Of a stretch of 20,569 nucleotides of DNA, positions 1-6,885 are shown in pieces. This DNA is from CAZAEB01 sp964484095 (GTDB lineage: Bacteria; Patescibacteriota; Microgenomatia; UBA12405; BS750m-G30). Location: positions 1 to 20,569 of the forward strand of contig CAZAEB010000009.1 of the NCBI GenBank assembly GCA_964484095.1. Direction: 5' to 3'. A program made the translations under genes and the position numbers. Numbering within the stretch: the stretch's first letter is position 1; each line of letters starts with the position of its first letter. The notes beneath the pieces are model-generated. The model saw only the letters and a list, made by a program, of their open reading frames with translations. It searched no databases and was not told where the DNA came from.

Positions 1-674
1 CTTTCTTCATAGGTGATCTGGTAAGTAATTGAATTGCTTGTTGTCGATTTACAGGTCGCAGTTTTAACTGCACATTCCGCGGCAATAGTTGGAACTGCTG
101 TCGGAGTTGGCGTTGGTTCTACTCTCGCCTGAATTCTTAGAGCAGGAACACGCCCAGTCACATTATAATATCCTTCTCCGCTACTATCCCCTACCGCCTT
201 AACAACCCAGCCTTTATCATTGACTACCGTTCTTATCTCATCACCCAAATCACTCTTAACTTTAAAAGTAAATGTCGCCACTATCCCACCAGTTTTGCTT
301 CCACCAACACCTAAAAGAATTCCTCTATTATTAAAGCTGGCAACGCCGGAACCTTCAGCGCAAGCGGATCTTGTCCATGACAACAATTCTTGATAACTTG
401 CGTCACTAGAAACATTTATTAACTCTACATATTCACAACTAATCGGCATAGTAACGTCAAGGGCGGAAACAGCCTCGCTGGCAACTAGTTCAAGCCTGAC
501 ATTAAATTCATCCCCTTCATTGTACCCTCCAGAACTAACTCCTTTAAAATCAAAGAAGGTGGCCGCTGCTCCTCTTCTGGTTTCCTGCTGTTTTCTAACC
601 AAAATTACTGCAACTACCAGACCTACTGTTAAAACTAGAGCCAAAATCAAAGTTAATATCTTTTTAGTCTTCAT
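1..674 (-). CDS. membrane-anchored cohesin-like surface protein (3' end outside window)
   Basis: 224 residues are visible from an ATG at 674; the C-terminus lies beyond base 1. Residues 6-26 form a hydrophobic N-terminal segment after MKTKK, without a clear signal-peptidase site, so it is probably an uncleaved anchor with an outside C-terminus. The basic stretch QQETRRGAAAT (29-39) follows. Residues about 40-175 look like a cohesin-type beta-sandwich: an opening GDEFNVRLEL strand, a LDVTMPI strand, a V-x-L-I-N-V segment, and a closing strand in which small residues precede ATFTFKVKS. A Pro/Thr linker (EPTPTPTAVPT) and a Cys-containing segment come next. Cohesins are known to bind dockerins, and the gene upstream, only 3 bp away and in the same orientation, ends with a dockerin-like repeat, so an extracellular partnership is inferred. 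No Shine-Dalgarno sequence is obvious, so translation may be coupled to that gene. The fold call rests on pattern only. Confidence 0.68.
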   Translation of the reverse strand, partial: MKTKKILTLILALVLTVGLVVAVILVRKQQETRRGAAATFFDFKGVSSGGYNEGDEFNVRLELVASEAVSALDVTMPISCEYVELINVSSDASYQELLSWTRSACAEGSGVASFNNRGILLGVGGSKTGGIVATFTFKVKSDLGDEIRTVVNDKGWVVKAVGDSSGEGYYNVTGRVPALRIQARVEPTPTPTAVPTIAAECAVKTATCKSTTSNSITYQITYEE

Positions 675-677
675 TGT

Positions 678-2264
678 TTATTGAGCGCAAAAACCCAAAC
701 TTCTTCTAATCATTTCATAATCCCTAAGATCAACTTTAGTATCGCAATTAATATCTGTACTCCAATCAGTAAGAGCCTGATACCCGTAACGACCACTGAT
801 AAAATCATCTATCCAAGTGTTAACGTCGCAAACTCTATTGCCAGTACAATTAGGATTAGGTGTTGGAGTTGGAGAAGTAATGGTAATCGCAGTGTTAACA
901 AGTCCATTATACCAATGTCCGCTATTACAAGTAGAGCCTGCTGCATCTATATACGCCATTTTTGTTAAAGCACTAATACTAATAGTATAAGTCCCTGGTA
1001 ATACGTAAGGTTCACTCTTAACAAGACTATCTGTCCCACTTTGACCGTACCGACCCCTATTTGAACGCACCTGCCCACCGTCAGCAGTAAACTCCTCAAC
1101 GTTTCCATCTCCCCAATTAACTTTAATCGATTGGATCCAACTCCAACCGCCTCCACCAGAACTACTGGTAGAATAAACATTAATAGAGGGTGTCTCGTCT
1201 AATAAAACTGACAAACCACATGAATCCAATCTTATTCTCTCGTGAACAGTACTTGTGCCGCATCCCCCGCAAGAATTAGCGCTCAATCGACTTATAAGCG
1301 CGCCGCACCCACTACCTACAGGAGCTGACCAGTTACATGCTGGTGGCACACCCCCACCCCCAGTCGGACAAGAACCACAAACACATGTATCATCTGAACA
1401 ATAATTACAACTTCCTGCCGATCCCGCACCATAATATTGCCCATTAGACCAGCAAACGCTGGGGTTTCCGCTATACGCACCACAATTAAAACCTTCACTT
1501 TGACAAGAGGCCTGAGAAGCCGTTGGTGTTGCTGTCGGTTGTTGCGGAGCAGGAGTAGTAGTAATTGATACTGTAGGTGTCGGAGTCCCTGGAATTGGAG
1601 TAGTAGTAGCAAAAAGACCAGCATATCTACATGTAAGTGTGCCAGCATCACAGACGAGTGTATCGTCATCGCATAGTTCTTTCCCTGTTGAGGCAGGACA
1701 ACATGGTTGAAAAACTAATCCGCAAACACGACATTCTTCGTCAGAACAAACTTTACCGCTCTCCGCACAATCTATCCCCACTATCCACTCTCTATAATCA
1801 GCGCATACCATTCTTTTAGTTCCCTCGCACTTTACATCTCCGGGAGAACATGGTGTAGGCGTTAATGTCCCAGATGGAATCGGTGTACTCGTTGGTGGTT
1901 CAGGATTTGGACTTGGTTGAGGACCAGTTGGAGTAGCGGTAGGATTAGGAGTATTTGTCGGGGCATAAATTGGCGTGCAAACTGTGTTTTCCCATTTCCC
2001 CGCTACGGTATTTTCAACACATCTGCTTGCATTATAAGTAGAGTTCATCTGTGTATAACTAGGATTGCAACTATTGCAATCTGCACTACAAGTATCATAA
2101 ACTTGGCAACTATATCCAATAACAGTCCCTGTTGCTCCGCCTCTCGTTTCTCGAGTTTCTTGAGTAAGCTTCAGCGCGGCGGGGAGAGCAATGCCAATAA
2201 TAATGAGGCCAATAATTACCGGGATTTGAACTATGCCTTGTTGAAGTTTTCTTTTCTTAAACAC
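678..2264 (-). CDS. secreted Cys-rich multidomain protein with PKD-like region and C-terminal dockerin-like repeat
   Basis: 528 aa from a GTG start. Order of parts: basic N-terminus (KKRK); hydrophobic anchor (about 11-31); basic QETRETRGGATGT motif (35-47); Cys-rich segment (53-96); Thr/Pro linker (101-138); Cys-rich repeat opening CSPGDVKCEG and continuing to C212; second Thr/Pro linker (219-252); third Cys-rich part (254-349); a PKD-like region with WGDG (384-387) and PGTYTISI; a short TPTPNP linker; and a C-terminal dockerin-like unit. Its clear calcium loop starts at D504 (DINCDTKVDLRDYE), while the first repeat is degenerate. About 36 cysteines suggest disulfides outside the cytoplasm. 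Dockerins bind cohesins in known systems, and the downstream gene encodes a cohesin-like protein. Transcription diverges from the glycosidase gene at 2417. Function beyond surface adhesion or assembly is unknown. Confidence 0.75.
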   Translation of the reverse strand: MFKKRKLQQGIVQIPVIIGLIIIGIALPAALKLTQETRETRGGATGTVIGYSCQVYDTCSADCNSCNPSYTQMNSTYNASRCVENTVAGKWENTVCTPIYAPTNTPNPTATPTGPQPSPNPEPPTSTPIPSGTLTPTPCSPGDVKCEGTKRMVCADYREWIVGIDCAESGKVCSDEECRVCGLVFQPCCPASTGKELCDDDTLVCDAGTLTCRYAGLFATTTPIPGTPTPTVSITTTPAPQQPTATPTASQASCQSEGFNCGAYSGNPSVCWSNGQYYGAGSAGSCNYCSDDTCVCGSCPTGGGGVPPACNWSAPVGSGCGALISRLSANSCGGCGTSTVHERIRLDSCGLSVLLDETPSINVYSTSSSGGGGWSWIQSIKVNWGDGNVEEFTADGGQVRSNRGRYGQSGTDSLVKSEPYVLPGTYTISISALTKMAYIDAAGSTCNSGHWYNGLVNTAITITSPTPTPNPNCTGNRVCDVNTWIDDFISGRYGYQALTDWSTDINCDTKVDLRDYEMIRRSLGFCAQ

Positions 2265-2317
2265 TTTTAAAATATTTATACTTTAATACAATCTAATTAA
2301 AACCAATCTAATAAGTC

Positions 2318-2382
2318 CTTGTCAAGAAGTAGTTTATTAGCTGTATAATCATTTAAGACTAAATTAAATTGCTTGTCAAGAA
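2318..2382. repeat. two 11-bp direct repeats in a divergent intergenic region
   Basis: CTTGTCAAGAA occurs exactly twice, at 2318-2328 and 2372-2382, with starts 54 bp apart. Both copies lie in the 152-bp space between the dockerin-type gene (minus) and the glycosidase gene (plus). Each begins with the near-palindrome CTTG-T-CAAG. A regulator-binding role is inferred from position only. Confidence 0.5.
2319..2349 (+). promoter_or_regulatory. candidate promoter for the glycosidase gene
   Basis: A perfect TATAAT lies at 2344-2349 and is preceded by TG, as at several other promoters in this window. The best upstream hexamer is TTGTCA (2319-2324), but its 19-bp spacing is longer than ideal. Transcription would start near 2356, giving a leader of about 60 nt. 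TTGTCA lies inside the first direct repeat, so a bound protein could compete with RNA polymerase. Confidence 0.4.
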
Positions 2383-2416
2383 CTGTCTTAACAATCAAGT
2401 GTAATTACAGGCCCAA

Positions 2417-3799
2417 ATGAGAAACTCTACTAAAAAGTTGCTGTTTTTATTGCCGTTAATAGCTATTCTTCCCATTACTATTATTGCCGTCAAAAAGGTG
2501 CTTGATTTAAAAAAAGGGGCTTCGGGAACTCTGGCTAACATTGTTATTGACGCCTCCTCTCCTCAAGCGCCAATCAGCCCCCAACTCTGGCAAAACTTTG
2601 CCCAGGGAGGAGAAGAACCAAAAGACATGCTGGCTCCGATAGTCGCTGAAGTAGCCGCCCTTAAACCCCAAGTTATTAGAATTGATCATATCTATGACTA
2701 CTATAATGTATACAAATCTGACGGATCTTTTGATTTTTCTAAACTGGATATAGCTGCCAAAACAATTGTGAAAACCGGAGCTGTGCCAATGTTTTCTCTT
2801 TCATATATTCCCTCCTCTCTTTCTACCGATGGATCAATTATCTCCCCTCCTAAAGACTGGTCCTCCTGGCAAAGGCTTGTCCAAAAAACTGTTGAGCGAT
2901 ACAGCGGGAAAAATGGGCTTAATATAGATAATGTATATTACGAGGTGTATAACGAGCCGGATCTTTTTGGAAACTGGCACTACGGCAAAGATCCTAACTA
3001 TTTAACTCTTTACTATCACTCCACTTTAGGCGCTCAAAAAGCTCAAAATGTTAATTCTTTTAAAATTGGCGGGCCGGCAACTACCGGCTTTTATCCTAAT
3101 TGGATTAAGGCTCTTTTTAAATATGCTTCTAAAAATAGCTTGCAGGTAGATTTTGTTTCCTGGCATCGGTATTCTGCCAACCTTTCTGACTACGATAGTG
3201 ATTTTGAATCTTTAAATGAGATTTTAACTAATTACCCTAACTATTTTGGAGTTGAAAGACTAATTACTGAATTCGGACCGGAATCAGAATACTCCTCCTG
3301 GTATTCAAGCCAGGTTGGGGCCGCTCATGCCCTGGCAGTTACTACCCATCTTTTAGGGAAAGTTCATCGGGTTTTTGCCTTTGAACTTAAGGATGGAGTT
3401 GCCAAACCAGGAGTAGAAAATAATACTCAGTGGGGAATGATTACTCACGAAAATAATGGAAAACAAACAAAACCCAGATATCAAGGATATCTTTTTTTAA
3501 ACAATCTTACCGGGAAAAGACTACCCCTTGAGGGTGGGGGCAGTTGGGTGTCCGGTGTGGCTGCAATAGACGGTGGAGCTATTAAAATTTTACTGGTAAA
3601 TTTTGATCCTAAAAATCGTCATTCCGAATTTGTGCCGGTAAAAATCAACGGGCTGGACTCAATAAACTACGAGGTGAGTTTTAACTATTTATTTAGTCAG
3701 GATTCAAAGATTATTAAAAGCGTTTCCGAAGGAAAACTGTTTCACCAAGTTGCCCTCTCTCCTAACGATGCGGTAATGATAACCCTTGTTAAAAAATAA
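2417..3799 (+). CDS. membrane-anchored GH39-like glycoside hydrolase
   Basis: 460 aa. Residues 8-25 form an N-terminal membrane segment followed by the basic motif LKKGASGT (31-38), so the enzyme probably stays anchored with its catalytic part outside. The body resembles a clan GH-A (beta/alpha)8 barrel: YNEPDLFG supplies N179-E180 as the predicted acid/base, and ITEFGPES supplies E285 as the predicted nucleophile. The 105-residue separation and the SWHRYS segment between them fit the GH39 (beta-xylosidase/iduronidase) pattern. A C-terminal beta-rich portion of about 90 residues (GGAIKILLVNFDPK onward) matches the accessory beta domain common in that family. The substrate cannot be read from the sequence; xylan-like or other plant, algal or bacterial glycans are possible. 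No clear Shine-Dalgarno sequence precedes the ATG. It is transcribed away from the cohesin/dockerin pair, with which it shares the post-membrane motif. Confidence 0.78.
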   Translation: MRNSTKKLLFLLPLIAILPITIIAVKKVLDLKKGASGTLANIVIDASSPQAPISPQLWQNFAQGGEEPKDMLAPIVAEVAALKPQVIRIDHIYDYYNVYKSDGSFDFSKLDIAAKTIVKTGAVPMFSLSYIPSSLSTDGSIISPPKDWSSWQRLVQKTVERYSGKNGLNIDNVYYEVYNEPDLFGNWHYGKDPNYLTLYYHSTLGAQKAQNVNSFKIGGPATTGFYPNWIKALFKYASKNSLQVDFVSWHRYSANLSDYDSDFESLNEILTNYPNYFGVERLITEFGPESEYSSWYSSQVGAAHALAVTTHLLGKVHRVFAFELKDGVAKPGVENNTQWGMITHENNGKQTKPRYQGYLFLNNLTGKRLPLEGGGSWVSGVAAIDGGAIKILLVNFDPKNRHSEFVPVKINGLDSINYEVSFNYLFSQDSKIIKSVSEGKLFHQVALSPNDAVMITLVKK

Positions 3800-3819
3800 A
3801 CCTCCAAGGGCTTTACTTT
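3783..3819. terminator. possible weak terminator between convergent genes
   Basis: CCCTTG (3783-3788) pairs with CAAGGG (3805-3810) across a 16-nt loop, and CTTTACTTT follows on the plus strand. It sits over the end of the glycosidase gene, 3 bp before the convergent stop of the protease gene. The stem is short, so this is tentative. Confidence 0.3.
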
Positions 3820-4958
3820 AAAATTAATCTTTTTACATCACCAATGGTGATGAGAACAAAAAGGAAGATTAAAAGCATCATTCCGAAACTTAGAATTCTT
3901 TGCTCGACTTCCGGTTTTATCCTCTTTTTAGTTACCGCTTCCCAAGCTAAAAATAGTATCCTACTGCCATCCAGCGCCGGAAACGGAAGCAGATTTATTA
4001 TTGCCAAATTTACAGATAAAACTCCGAAAAAATGAAAAACTGCCAATGTCCCAGACTCTTTTCTTATCGAGTCGGTAACCTGATATATTCCCACCGGTCC
4101 GGCAACATCTTTGGGAACCTCGCCTTTTAGAAATATGTTTTTAACCATTCCTCCCAAACCGGTAAAAATTGTTTCTCCCCAAAACAAAGCCTCTTTAAAA
4201 CCGGCCCTTATTCCCAAAAACGGTCTTTGCCACCAGACCGGCTTTACCATTTCTGTGTCAGAAATTGCTACTCCTAAAGGACCTTCTCCTGAAGGGGTAT
4301 CTTCTCTTGGGGTAATTGCAACACTGAAACACAAATAATTATCAATCTCTTTTGGACAATCAACCGACTGCCAATCTTCCGGATAACCCATCTCCTTTTC
4401 TCTGGAGATAACCATATTGGTGTTCTTGCCAAGATTTTTATCAATCTCCTCAATAAGTTTACTTGTGCTGTCTATAAAGATAGACTGCTCACCAACGGCT
4501 AATATATAGTCGCCAATTTCAATTCCTGACCTAAAAGCTGGTGAGGTCTCACTAATACCTACCACTTTTACTCTATCTACCTGTTTAGGAACCCCTAAAA
4601 TTCCATATACTACCGAGAAAATTACTACTGCTAAGGCAAGATTCATCAGTATTCCAGAAATCATTACCAGAAATCTAACCCTTTTGGGTTTTGTATCAAG
4701 CACTCTTCCCTTCATTGCCGTCTTTTTTTTGATCACCGATCCGGAAAGAGTTTCTAATATCCTTACAAAGCCTCCGATTGGCAGCAGATTTAAAGAATAT
4801 ACTGTTTCACCAATTTTCTTGCCAAACAACTTTGGTGGAAATCCCAATCCAAACTCATAGACAAAAACCTTGAATTTTTTAGCGGCCAGAAAATGACCAA
4901 GCTCGTGAATGGATATTAAAACTGACAGAGCAACAATAAAGATTAATAATGAGGCCAT
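3813..4958 (-). CDS. rseP: site-2 intramembrane metalloprotease (RseP/M50 family)
   Basis: 381 aa, close to the usual length for single-PDZ M50B proteases. The zinc site HELGH (H18, E19, H22) lies in the first membrane helix, and the third ligand motif is ALDGSR with D330 near the C-terminus. Between them are a second hydrophobic segment (LVMISGILMNLALAVVIF) and one PDZ-like domain (about 130-190, with SPAFRSGIEIGDYI). Family members cut membrane-embedded substrates after a first site-1 cleavage, for example anti-sigma factors or signal-peptide remnants; the substrate here is unknown. The ATG at 4958 is 2 nt after the frr stop, and AGGAGAG at the end of frr gives good Shine-Dalgarno spacing, so the gene is co-transcribed with frr. 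frr-rseP adjacency is also seen in other bacteria. Confidence 0.93.
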   Translation of the reverse strand: MASLLIFIVALSVLISIHELGHFLAAKKFKVFVYEFGLGFPPKLFGKKIGETVYSLNLLPIGGFVRILETLSGSVIKKKTAMKGRVLDTKPKRVRFLVMISGILMNLALAVVIFSVVYGILGVPKQVDRVKVVGISETSPAFRSGIEIGDYILAVGEQSIFIDSTSKLIEEIDKNLGKNTNMVISREKEMGYPEDWQSVDCPKEIDNYLCFSVAITPREDTPSGEGPLGVAISDTEMVKPVWWQRPFLGIRAGFKEALFWGETIFTGLGGMVKNIFLKGEVPKDVAGPVGIYQVTDSIRKESGTLAVFHFFGVLSVNLAIINLLPFPALDGSRILFLAWEAVTKKRIKPEVEQRILSFGMMLLIFLFVLITIGDVKRLILK

Positions 4959-4960
4959 TT

Positions 4961-5515
4961 TTACTCTCCTCTTATTTCTTTTTCCTTAATCGACTCTGCC
5001 TGCTGAATCTTTTCAACATACTCGTCAGTTATTTTTTGAAGTTGTTTCTCGAATGTTTTATAGTCATTTTCGCTTATACTTTTCTCTTTCAGCTGATCTT
5101 GAATTTTTTTTCTTTCTTCTCCTCTAACGTTTCTAATCATCACTTTAACTGCTTCTGATTTTTTAGACAGAAGTCTGACATATTCTTCTCTCTGTTCACC
5201 AGTTAAGGCAGGCAAAGATATTCTAATAATTACCCCATCAATTACTGGGGTAAGACCGGTTTCCGAAGCCATTATTCCGTTTTTAATCTCATTGATTACT
5301 GATCCGTCCCAGGGCTGAAAAACCAGGGTTCTTGCATCAGGAACTGACACCGAACCCAACTGTTTCAACTTCATCTTCTGCTGACCACCATAAACACCAA
5401 CTTCAATTTCTTCAATTAATGCCGAGGTGGCTCTTCCGGTTCTTATCGTGCCAATATCCTCAGAGTAAAGACTAATCACCTGATCCATCTTCTGTTTTAT
5501 TTTGCTTTCATCCAT
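4961..5515 (-). CDS. frr: ribosome recycling factor
   Basis: 184 aa from the ATG at 5515, almost the length of E. coli RRF. The conserved core includes RTGRATSALIEEI, the LGSVSVPDARTL strand and the PALTGEQREEYVRLL segment that begins the long three-helix bundle, ending in KIQQAESIKEKEIRGE. RRF works with EF-G to split post-termination ribosomes in the cytoplasm. An in-frame TTG five codons upstream (5530) is rejected as the start because it overlaps the best promoter in this stretch and MDESKIKQKM is the usual kind of N-terminus. No Shine-Dalgarno sequence precedes the ATG; the predicted transcript begins at or next to it. tsf lies 44 bp upstream and rseP follows after 2 nt. Confidence 0.96.
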   Translation of the reverse strand: MDESKIKQKMDQVISLYSEDIGTIRTGRATSALIEEIEVGVYGGQQKMKLKQLGSVSVPDARTLVFQPWDGSVINEIKNGIMASETGLTPVIDGVIIRISLPALTGEQREEYVRLLSKKSEAVKVMIRNVRGEERKKIQDQLKEKSISENDYKTFEKQLQKITDEYVEKIQQAESIKEKEIRGE

Positions 5516-5521
5516 AATTAG

Positions 5522-5549
5522 ATTATACAAAGTTTCTCGAAGGTTTCAA
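5522..5549 (-). promoter_or_regulatory. frr promoter, predicted leaderless
   Basis: On the minus strand, TTGAAA (5549-5544) and TATAAT (5527-5522) are separated by 16 bp, a near-consensus sigma70-type promoter. The -10 ends 6 nt before the frr ATG, so the expected +1 is the A of that ATG. It lies in the 44-bp tsf-frr gap and could drive frr-rseP independently of rpsB-tsf. Confidence 0.7.
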
Positions 5550-5559
5550 AATCGAAATA

Positions 5560-6021
5560 TTAAATTTCAATTCGCGTAAATTTTCCAATCCTAATGTTCT
5601 CGCCAAACTTGGCTATCGATTCCTTGATAAAATCCCTAATCTTTTTTCCTGGGTCACGAATGTAGTCTTGAGATAGAAGCTCTTTCTCGTCTTTTGGATT
5701 CATTGCCGCGATTTGCAGACAAAGTTCATTTGCTAGGGTTTGAAAATCTTCTCCCCTGGCAACAAAATCCGTTTCACAAAGAAGCTCAACAACTACCCCT
5801 ACTTTTCCAGTTGAATGAGTATAGCTGGCTACCCAGCCCTGACTAGTTTCTCTCTTAAGCTTTTTAGCCGCTTTAACCAAACCTCTTTTTAAGATAATTT
5901 CTTTGGCCTTTTTCAAGTCTCCCTTAGTCTCCTCAACCGCCTTTTTGCACTCCATAACTCCTGCTCCTGTTTGTTCTCTTAAACTTTTTACCAGCTCAAC
6001 AGTTTTTTTGAAGTCAGTCAT
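5560..6021 (-). CDS. tsf: elongation factor Ts, short form
   Basis: 153 aa. The N-terminal UBA-like domain (about 1-55; LVKSLREQTGAGVMECKKA, then GDLKKAKEIILKRG) is followed by a single core domain with the signature CETDFVARGEDF that contacts EF-Tu. EF-Ts recharges EF-Tu by releasing GDP. The E. coli protein is about 280 aa with two core subdomains, whereas Thermus EF-Ts is about 196 aa with one; this version is shorter still and ends soon after IGENIRIGKF-type residues, with no sign of a frameshift. The ATG at 6021 overlaps the last 8 nt of rpsB (ATGACTGA), so translation is probably coupled. rpsB-tsf-frr is a standard bacterial order. Confidence 0.95.
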   Translation of the reverse strand: MTDFKKTVELVKSLREQTGAGVMECKKAVEETKGDLKKAKEIILKRGLVKAAKKLKRETSQGWVASYTHSTGKVGVVVELLCETDFVARGEDFQTLANELCLQIAAMNPKDEKELLSQDYIRDPGKKIRDFIKESIAKFGENIRIGKFTRIEI

Positions 6022-6784
6022 CCTTTACTTCTTTTCTGTTTTCGGATATCACTTTAGAAATCCAATTAATAATTAACTGAAGGCTTTTTTTAGCATCGTC
6101 ATTTGCAGGAATCGGATAGTCAATTAGACTTGGATTGGAATTACTGTCTACCAATGCAATCACTGGAATTCCTTTAACGTGAGCCTCTTTTATCGCGGTA
6201 TGTTCTCTAGTGATATCAACAACAAAAAGAGCCTCAGGTAGTTTTTTTAAACCAACCAAACCGCCAAATTTTTGCTCTGATTTATAAAGGTTTCTTTTAA
6301 TTTCCGCCTGCTCTGCTTTTGTCCTTTTTTCATATACTCCTTTTTCAAAATCCTCCTTAAGTTTGGTAAAACCATTTATTTGTTTTTTAATTTCATCCCA
6401 GTTGGTTATTGTTCCTCCCAGCCAGCGAACGACAACATAAGGCATTTCTGTTTCTTTAGCAGCCTTTCTCACATAATCTCTAGCCTGGCGCTTAGTTCCT
6501 AGTAAAACCACCTTTCCTCCTTTTGAAACAACCTCTATTAAAAATTTGCCAGCTTTTTCCATACATTCTGCTGTTTTAAAAAGATCAAATATTTGCACCC
6601 CATCACGAGCTGTATAAAGAAAGGGTTTAATCTTGGGATGTGTTTTTGAAACTCGGTGGCCAAAATGACAACCGGCCTCTAAAAGTTCCGAAACATCAAT
6701 TTTAAGAAATTCCAATGAAGACTTAATAGTCTTTTTCCCAACAGATTTTACTGTCTTTGCAGACTTTTTTACTTTTTTTTCCAT
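6014..6784 (-). CDS. rpsB: 30S ribosomal protein S2
   Basis: 256 aa. After a Lys-rich N-terminal extension of about 25 residues comes the S2 signature LLEAGCHFGHRVSKTHPKI, followed by the GTKRQARDYV segment, VVRWLGGTITNW and PEALFVVDITREHTAIKEA. S2 joins late in 30S assembly and helps bind S1-type proteins or mRNA. The start is supported by a strong Shine-Dalgarno sequence (GGAGGAG, 4 nt before the ATG), in contrast to several neighbours. The gene has its own promoter inside the end of the upstream phosphatase gene and a leader of about 67 nt that can base-pair with the start codon. The stop codon is TGA, which argues against UGA reassignment in this organism. Confidence 0.97.
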   Translation of the reverse strand: MEKKVKKSAKTVKSVGKKTIKSSLEFLKIDVSELLEAGCHFGHRVSKTHPKIKPFLYTARDGVQIFDLFKTAECMEKAGKFLIEVVSKGGKVVLLGTKRQARDYVRKAAKETEMPYVVVRWLGGTITNWDEIKKQINGFTKLKEDFEKGVYEKRTKAEQAEIKRNLYKSEQKFGGLVGLKKLPEALFVVDITREHTAIKEAHVKGIPVIALVDSNSNPSLIDYPIPANDDAKKSLQLIINWISKVISENRKEVKDD

Positions 6785-6834
6785 CCTTCTCCTCCACCCG
6801 GCAAAAAATTAACATCAACCTATATCAGGATGGA
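6780..6834 (-). promoter_or_regulatory. rpsB leader: inverted repeat covering the start codon
   Basis: In the predicted 5' leader UCCAUCCU (6834-6827) is exactly complementary to AGGAUGGA (6787-6780), which contains the rpsB AUG. The loop is about 39 nt and includes the GGAGGAG ribosome-binding site. Such a fold could hide the start codon. S2 autoregulates its own operon in E. coli, so a feedback role is plausible here but is inferred. Confidence 0.4.
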
Positions 6835-6857
6835 TGCCGAGTGTGCGTAATGAAGTT

Positions 6858-6885
6858 ATTATATCACAAATTAAAGCTCTGCCAA
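6858..6885 (-). promoter_or_regulatory. rpsB-tsf promoter
   Basis: On the minus strand, TTGGCA (6885-6880), a 16-bp spacer and TATAAT (6863-6858), with TGA before the -10 making an extended -10. The -35 lies within the last codons of the FHA-PP2C gene. The expected +1 is near 6851, giving a leader of about 67 nt before rpsB. Confidence 0.75.

Noticed and set aside
681..2270. small plus-strand frames opposite the dockerin-type gene
   Set aside because: They are shadows of the long minus-strand gene: low-complexity translations without a credible start or motif.
5516..5530. TTG at 5530 as the frr start (five extra residues)
   Set aside because: These codons overlap a near-consensus -10 (TATAAT) and the ATG at 5515 gives the usual RRF length and N-terminus.
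6014..6016. UGA reassigned to glycine (code 25)
   Set aside because: TGA ends rpsB at the expected place, and no in-frame TGA is needed in any conserved gene.
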